DNA of 16,294 nucleotides from an archaeon (lineage in GTDB: Archaea > Iainarchaeota > Iainarchaeia > Iainarchaeales > Iainarchaeaceae), in assembly GCA_024653905.1 (NCBI GenBank), contig JANLGZ010000010.1, positions 1 through 16,294 of the forward strand. The letters are read 5' to 3'. The notes under the pieces were generated by a model that saw nothing but the letters and a program-made list of their open reading frames with translations, was not told the origin of the DNA and searched no databases. A program made the translations under genes and the position numbers. Shown in pieces: positions 12,393-16,294 of the stretch (its first letter is position 1; each line of letters begins with the position of its first letter).

Positions 12393-12599
12393 ATGGCACG
12401 ACCGATACTGCATGAGAAACCCGTTGGAATAAGACAAAAAGTAAGGCACCATCTTGGAAGGGTAAGAGGGAGTATATCCGCATTTGCAAGAAAGCTTTCA
12501 GGCGGGGCTTCAAGAATAGAACCAGAAAAGCAAGATAAAAAAACAACCAGCACTAAAGAGATCAGAGGTTTTATGCCTCCAAGAAAAAAAGCAGCTTAA
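12393..12599 (+). CDS. Small basic protein of unknown function
   Basis: I do not recognise this 68-residue protein. It begins MARPILHEKPVGIRQKVRHH, has a Gly/Arg/Ser-rich middle (LGRVRGSISAFARKLSGG) and ends RGFMPPRKKAA; it is strongly basic with no cysteine and no membrane segment, so nucleic-acid binding is possible but not shown. I chose ATG 12393 because GTGAT at 12384-12388 lies just upstream and because earlier in-frame codons overlap the TrmB-like gene. It starts 10 bases after that gene, suggesting co-expression. Codon use resembles the neighbours. It could also be a chance open frame, though the good start site and tight packing argue for a real gene. Confidence 0.55.
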   Translation: MARPILHEKPVGIRQKVRHHLGRVRGSISAFARKLSGGASRIEPEKQDKKTTSTKEIRGFMPPRKKAA

Positions 12600-12602
12600 C
12601 TC

Positions 12603-12610
12603 TATATTAA
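12603..12610 (+). promoter_or_regulatory. TATA-like box for gltX
   Basis: TATATTAA lies about 31 bases before the gltX ATG at 12638 in an otherwise short gap. This spacing predicts a transcript starting only a few bases before the ATG. No Shine-Dalgarno is seen, again fitting a near-leaderless message. Confidence 0.45.
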
Positions 12611-12637
12611 TAACCTTTTTTGAACATTCTAATTCTT

Positions 12638-14308
12638 ATGAGTATTAAGGAAGACGCTTACAGATACGCCATAAAGAATGCTTTTGAGCATGCAGGCAAA
12701 TCTGAAATAGGACCGCTTATTGGAAAACTGAAAGCCCTGCATGCGGATACACCTGTACCTGAATTAATGCCAATTGCTATTGAAATAGTGAAGCAGGTTA
12801 ATGGAATGTCCTCAAAGGAAATCGAGGAAGCATTCAATGGTTTTCAGGAAGGGTATGAATTAAAACCAAAAGCAGAAAGAGAAGGTTTACCTGAATTGGA
12901 GTGGGCAAAAGCAACTGAAAACAATCCAAAAGGAGAAAAAGTAGTAACAAGATATGCTCCAAACCCTAACGGACCGTTTCATTTGGGAAATGCAAGAGCT
13001 GCTTATTTGAGTTATGCTTATGCGGAGAAATACGGCGGGGAATTTATTCTCAGGTTTGAAGACACTGACCCTAAAATAAAAAAGCCGATTGATAATCCTG
13101 AAAAAGTTTTCCGCGAAGATTTGAACTGGCTGGGAATCAAAGTCGGAAAAGTATTTTTTGCTTCCGATAGAATGAAAATTTATTATTCTTACATGAGAAA
13201 ACTCATTGAACAAGGCAATGCTTATGTGTGCAAGTGTGAATCCGAATCATGGAGAGAACTCATACAACAAAAAAAGGCATGTGAACACAGGGAACTTACA
13301 AGTGAAATACAATTAAAAGAATTTGAAAAAATGCTTTCAAACGAACTAAAAGAAGGACAAGCTGTTTTGAGAATTAAAACAGATTTGGAAAACAAAGACC
13401 CAAGTATACGGGACTGGTGGCTTGCAAGGATTGTTGATAATCCTGATAACCCGAGAGTTAAAGAAGATTATCACGTGTGGCCGAGTTATATGTTCCAATC
13501 AGCTATTGATGACCATGAAATGGGAGTAACTTTTATTCTTCGAGGGCAGGAACATTCACAGAACCAAACCAAACAGGAATTTTTATACGATTATTTTGGA
13601 TGGAAATATCCTCACGCAGTTCATTTCGGCAGACTAAAAATAGGCGAAATGGTTCTCAGCACTTCTAAAATAAAAGAAGGAATTGAAAACAACGATTACA
13701 CTGGCTGGGATGATATAAAATTAGGAACAATAAAGGCTTTGCGGAGACGCGGTTTTAAGCCCGAGGTGCTACATAAAATTATTGTTGATTCAGGCCTGAC
13801 CACAAGCGATGCTAATATTTCAATGGTAAAAATGGGAGCATATAACAAAGAACTTATTCAGGAAGAAGCACAAAGAACAACTTACATTATTGACACGATT
13901 AAATTAGAGGTTCATTTTCCAAACGCAATTGAAGCTGAGAAAGAAGGAGAAAGTTTTTCCTTCAAACAAGGAATTTCGGAATTTATGATTTCTGAATCAG
14001 AAATAAAAAAAATCAAAGAACCGATTTTCAGACTTAGAAATATTGGTAATGTTAGAGTTGAAAATAAGGAAGGTTTGCTTTTAGATGGTCAATTTGTGGG
14101 CAAGGAAACAACCGGAAAGCAAGTATTACAATGGCTTAGTGAAACAATAGATTTGGAATTACTGTTGCCTAATGGACAAAAAGAAATTGGGGCTATTGAA
14201 AAACGAAATTTGAAAAAAGGACAATACTTATACTTAGAAAAGAAAGGCTACTGCATAATAGATTCTATTGATGAAGGCAGACCAAAAGCATGGTTCTGCC
14301 ACGAATAA
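12638..14308 (+). CDS. gltX: Glutamyl-tRNA synthetase, archaeal type
   Basis: A class I synthetase that charges tRNA-Glu (and in many archaea tRNA-Gln, for later amidation by GatDE). The 556-residue product has an archaeal N-terminal helical region (1-~95), the HIGH-type motif HLGN at ~115-118 within YAPNPNGPFHLGNARAAYLS, the substrate segment RFEDTDPKIKKP, and the KMSKS-type motif VLSTSKI at ~339-345, followed by the beta-barrel anticodon-binding domain. The order and the VLSTSKI variant fit archaeal/eukaryotic GluRS rather than GlnRS. A pair CKCE with CEH at ~190-205 may bind metal. I chose ATG 12638 (MSIKEDAYRYAI) over an in-frame TTG at 12620. It has its own promoter-like box. Confidence 0.93.
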   Translation: MSIKEDAYRYAIKNAFEHAGKSEIGPLIGKLKALHADTPVPELMPIAIEIVKQVNGMSSKEIEEAFNGFQEGYELKPKAEREGLPELEWAKATENNPKGEKVVTRYAPNPNGPFHLGNARAAYLSYAYAEKYGGEFILRFEDTDPKIKKPIDNPEKVFREDLNWLGIKVGKVFFASDRMKIYYSYMRKLIEQGNAYVCKCESESWRELIQQKKACEHRELTSEIQLKEFEKMLSNELKEGQAVLRIKTDLENKDPSIRDWWLARIVDNPDNPRVKEDYHVWPSYMFQSAIDDHEMGVTFILRGQEHSQNQTKQEFLYDYFGWKYPHAVHFGRLKIGEMVLSTSKIKEGIENNDYTGWDDIKLGTIKALRRRGFKPEVLHKIIVDSGLTTSDANISMVKMGAYNKELIQEEAQRTTYIIDTIKLEVHFPNAIEAEKEGESFSFKQGISEFMISESEIKKIKEPIFRLRNIGNVRVENKEGLLLDGQFVGKETTGKQVLQWLSETIDLELLLPNGQKEIGAIEKRNLKKGQYLYLEKKGYCIIDSIDEGRPKAWFCHE

Positions 14309-14318
14309 AATTTTTACT

Positions 14319-14340
14319 AAAAACCCAAAAACTGGTTTTT
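14319..14340. terminator. Stem-loop between convergent genes
   Basis: AAAAACC (14319-14325) and GGTTTTT (14334-14340) form a perfect 7-base stem with an 8-base loop. It gives a terminal T run on the plus strand and on the minus strand. It lies between the convergent gltX and repeat-protein genes, so it could terminate both. Confidence 0.55.
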
Positions 14341-14354
14341 GTATTTGAGAACCA

Positions 14355-16220
14355 CTATTCAGAATATTCTGCTTGAACACATGATGCACTTGCGGTTACT
14401 GTCGGGCATGCAAATAAAACCCCAAACAAACCGTCTTGGCATCTTGCAGGTGCAGTGTAACTGCAAATAAAACTGTTTTCCTCAACGCTTGGAACAAGTG
14501 TACCAGAACCTACCAAAATTCCGCTTCCTGATTCACTGCAATTGGAGGCACTTTCATCAACAATTGTTGCTTCTGGACAATTAGCAGTAACTGTTTTTGT
14601 TTCGTTTTTTTGCATGTCTTTGAAATCTGTTGATGTTGTTTCTGAATTTTCTGTGCTTTCAACAGAGTTCACAAGCAATAGTGTTTTTGTTGTCTCACGC
14701 CCTGAATTAACTGAAACAGTTCTTATTATTTCTGATTCATTTACTACGCTGTAAACATAACCTGCTTTTGTCACCTCTATAACATATGAACCTGGAACAA
14801 GACTATCACAGGTGGCAATTCCTGCTACTGTTGTTTTTGTGCAAACAACCTCGTTTTGATTCTTTACTTTTACCTCTGCACCAGCTATTGCGGTTGAAAC
14901 TTCCTTCACATAAACTTTAAGGCTTCCGGGTTGCCTGTTCATTTCAATACCTTTATTTATTTCTCCGCTATCTGAAGTGACTATTGAAAATTGCGGTATG
15001 CTTTCAGCCTCATAACCTGTCTTTGTTGCAGAGATTGTGTATGTTCCTGCAACAAGACCAAGGAACTTTGCCTTTCCATCAGAACCCGTGGTTTTTTGCG
15101 AAACCGAATTGTTCAATGTTATTTTTGCTCCTGAAACAGGAGAAGAACCCTCTGTTGCTGTTACAATAAGCGTTACTGTAGATTGTAAACTAATATTTTT
15201 GGTAACAGTTGCTCCTGTAATTGAAAATGTATCTGCAGAAGACTTAGTATACCCTGCTTTGCTTACTTCATAAGTATAGTTGTCTGGCTGCAATCCTGAG
15301 AACTCTGCAATCCCCCTTGAGTCTGTTGTTTTTGATGGGGTTGTTGAAGATTTCAGTATTACAGACCCCTGATAAATATTTACTGTTGCACCCTCAACAG
15401 GTTCATTAAGCGCATTCTTTACAATTGCCTTGAAAGTTCCTGCAGTTGTTTTTTCTAAGTAAACTGTTTTACTTCCTGAAACACCGGCAGATAAGTCCAC
15501 TGACCTTTTATCAGAATTGTCTGAGGAAGAGGAATAAGTGTACCCGCTCTTTGTTATGTCAATTAGGTATTCTCCTGGAGCAAGCTCTGAGAATTTTACC
15601 TTGCCGATTATATCTGTGAGTACAGGACTGCCAACAGCTTCACCGTCTTTTAACAGTTGAACTGAAGCACCGGACACGGATATGCTTCCTGTTTTTACCG
15701 AAACTTCAAGTGTTGCCGGCTTAGGAGTAATCTTTATCTCAACAGGCTTTGTAGTCCCGTAATCTGAAACTGCAATAGTAACATTTTCTGTTTTAGCGGT
15801 ATAATTAAGCGCAGTCGCAGTTATTGTGTATGACCCCGCCACAATACCGCTGAAAACTTTCTTTCCATCTGATGAAGTCAGGCTTGTGTTTATTGTCCTG
15901 CTGCCCTGCTTAAGCACAACTACAATTGCACCCAAAGGTGCGTCTGTAGCACTATCAATTACTGTTGCTTCAATGCTTGCGCTTGCATTTGCCTGCGACG
16001 GATTAAGAGTACTTGTTCTTTCTTCCGTTTGGTTTGCGGTTAATGTGATTGTTACAGCATCGGGTGTTTTATAACCATCCATAGTTACGCTGACTAAATA
16101 ACTGCCTGCCGCAAGACCTGTGAATTCTGCAATGCCGTTTACTGTCTGCTTCTCAACAGGAGTGTCGCCTGTAGCCATAACTGAAACTGTTGCGCCATTA
16201 AGGAGTGTATCGCTGTAGCT
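14355..16220 (-). CDS. Secreted repeat protein with tandem Ig-like (carboxypeptidase-regulatory-like) domains, 5' truncated
   Basis: The open frame gives over 600 residues of extracellular-type repeats. About six units share a strand pattern: short Gly turn, [AV]xF.GLxxGxYxxxxxxxGY (for example GIAEFTGLAAGSYLVSV, GKAKFLGLVAGTYTISA). This resembles carboxypeptidase regulatory-like, PEGA or CNA-B surface domains. The last ~80 residues hold six Cys in a Ser/Thr-rich context, and unit six has two more (VVCTK, ATCDS), suggesting disulfides outside the cell. No C-terminal membrane anchor is seen. The likely role is adhesion or cell-surface structure; function is not known. The first Met is at 16178, but homologous repeat sequence (LLNGATVSV) continues upstream to a TAG at 16221-16223, where the true gene appears broken by foreign sequence, so no signal peptide is visible. 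Confidence 0.75.
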   Translation of the reverse strand, partial: SYSDTLLNGATVSVMATGDTPVEKQTVNGIAEFTGLAAGSYLVSVTMDGYKTPDAVTITLTANQTEERTSTLNPSQANASASIEATVIDSATDAPLGAIVVVLKQGSRTINTSLTSSDGKKVFSGIVAGSYTITATALNYTAKTENVTIAVSDYGTTKPVEIKITPKPATLEVSVKTGSISVSGASVQLLKDGEAVGSPVLTDIIGKVKFSELAPGEYLIDITKSGYTYSSSSDNSDKRSVDLSAGVSGSKTVYLEKTTAGTFKAIVKNALNEPVEGATVNIYQGSVILKSSTTPSKTTDSRGIAEFSGLQPDNYTYEVSKAGYTKSSADTFSITGATVTKNISLQSTVTLIVTATEGSSPVSGAKITLNNSVSQKTTGSDGKAKFLGLVAGTYTISATKTGYEAESIPQFSIVTSDSGEINKGIEMNRQPGSLKVYVKEVSTAIAGAEVKVKNQNEVVCTKTTVAGIATCDSLVPGSYVIEVTKAGYVYSVVNESEIIRTVSVNSGRETTKTLLLVNSVESTENSETTSTDFKDMQKNETKTVTANCPEATIVDESASNCSESGSGILVGSGTLVPSVEENSFICSYTAPARCQDGLFGVLFACPTVTASASCVQAEYSE

Positions 16221-16222
16221 CT

Positions 16223-16294
16223 ACCTTCAAGCGCCCATACTTCCATTTCTCCGAATCTTTGTCCTCCGCCTTGCGCTTTCCCTCCAAGCGGCTG
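16223..16294 (-). pseudogene. rpoB: Fragment of bacterial RNA polymerase beta subunit (rpoB), likely chimeric contig end
   Basis: Read from the window edge on the minus strand, 24 codons encode QPLGGKAQ, then GGGQRFGEMEVWALEG. This is a near-invariant segment close to the C terminus of bacterial beta (PLGGKAQxGGQRFGEMEVWALEAYGAA). Archaeal Rpo2 has RFGEMERD instead. The match stops after ...WALEG, where the expected YGAA is replaced by RATAIHS, and it is in a different frame from the adjoining repeat gene. An insertion is possible, but a join of two unrelated sequences is the simplest reading. Confidence 0.75.

Noticed and set aside
12602..12640. TTG 12620 as the gltX start
   Set aside because: The added NILILM has no counterpart, would overlap the likely transcription start, and has no Shine-Dalgarno; ATG 12638 fits the TATA spacing.
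14355..16178. CRISPR-like or DNA-level tandem repeats in the last region
   Set aside because: The repetition is at protein level with diverged bases; no regular identical repeats and spacers are present in the window.
16179..16294. Possible programmed frameshift linking the rpoB-like segment to the repeat protein
   Set aside because: The two parts belong to unrelated families, the join lacks a slippery site, and the bacterial segment does not fit an archaeal protein; chimera is simpler.

Overview
The window is almost entirely an archaeal ribosomal-protein superoperon. The diagnostic signs are the aR/eR-only proteins (eL32, eL19, eL34, eL14, eL18), archaeal RNA polymerase subunits Rpo3 (RpoD) and Rpo10 (RpoN), archaeal-type SecY, a DUF106 YidC/Oxa1-like insertase, an archaeal-type GluRS and a TrmB-family regulator. 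Base composition is AT-rich, and GGTGA/GAGGTG/GGAGG Shine-Dalgarno sites precede most starts. Genes overlap by ATGA or sit a few bases apart. The genes adk, cmk, cbf5, rpoK and eno, which often interrupt this string in other archaea, are absent. That compaction and a cysteine-free eL34 fit a reduced-genome (possibly DPANN) archaeon, but this placement is inference.

Layout. 1-3927 (+) is the end of the spc-type cluster: uS8 (3' end only), uL6, eL32, eL19, uL18, uS5, uL30, uL15. 3924-5921 holds secY and the DUF106 insertase, separated by a strong stem-loop followed by a T tract. 5914-8817 holds eL34, eL14, uS13, uS4, uS11 and rpoD. A tRNA-Leu(UAA) at 8839-8923 leads into eL18, uL13, uS9, rpoN and uS2 (8952-11405). 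A T-rich terminator zone and a promoter follow. 11624-12599 (+) is a TrmB-family regulator plus a small basic protein of unknown function. 12638-14308 (+) is gltX with its own TATA-like box. 14355-16220 (-) is a secreted-looking protein of about six tandem Ig-like (carboxypeptidase-regulatory-like/PEGA-like) repeats, convergent with gltX. Its 5' part is missing.

The genes work together in gene expression and protein targeting: ribosome assembly, RNA polymerase assembly, SecY/YidC-like membrane insertion of nascent chains, and Leu- and Glu-tRNA supply.

Two things stand out. First, the disordered terminal extensions of eL32, uS4 and uS2 share near-identical nucleotide stretches encoding (A/T)TKGSP, plus a shared KADAK stretch, and the eL32 extension also contains GC-rich perfect inverted repeats. 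This looks like a small in-frame repeat family embedded in ribosomal-protein genes. Second, the last 72 bases encode, on the minus strand, a conserved segment of BACTERIAL RNA polymerase beta. It runs abruptly into the repeat-protein gene through a stop codon, which most simply means a chimeric contig end.
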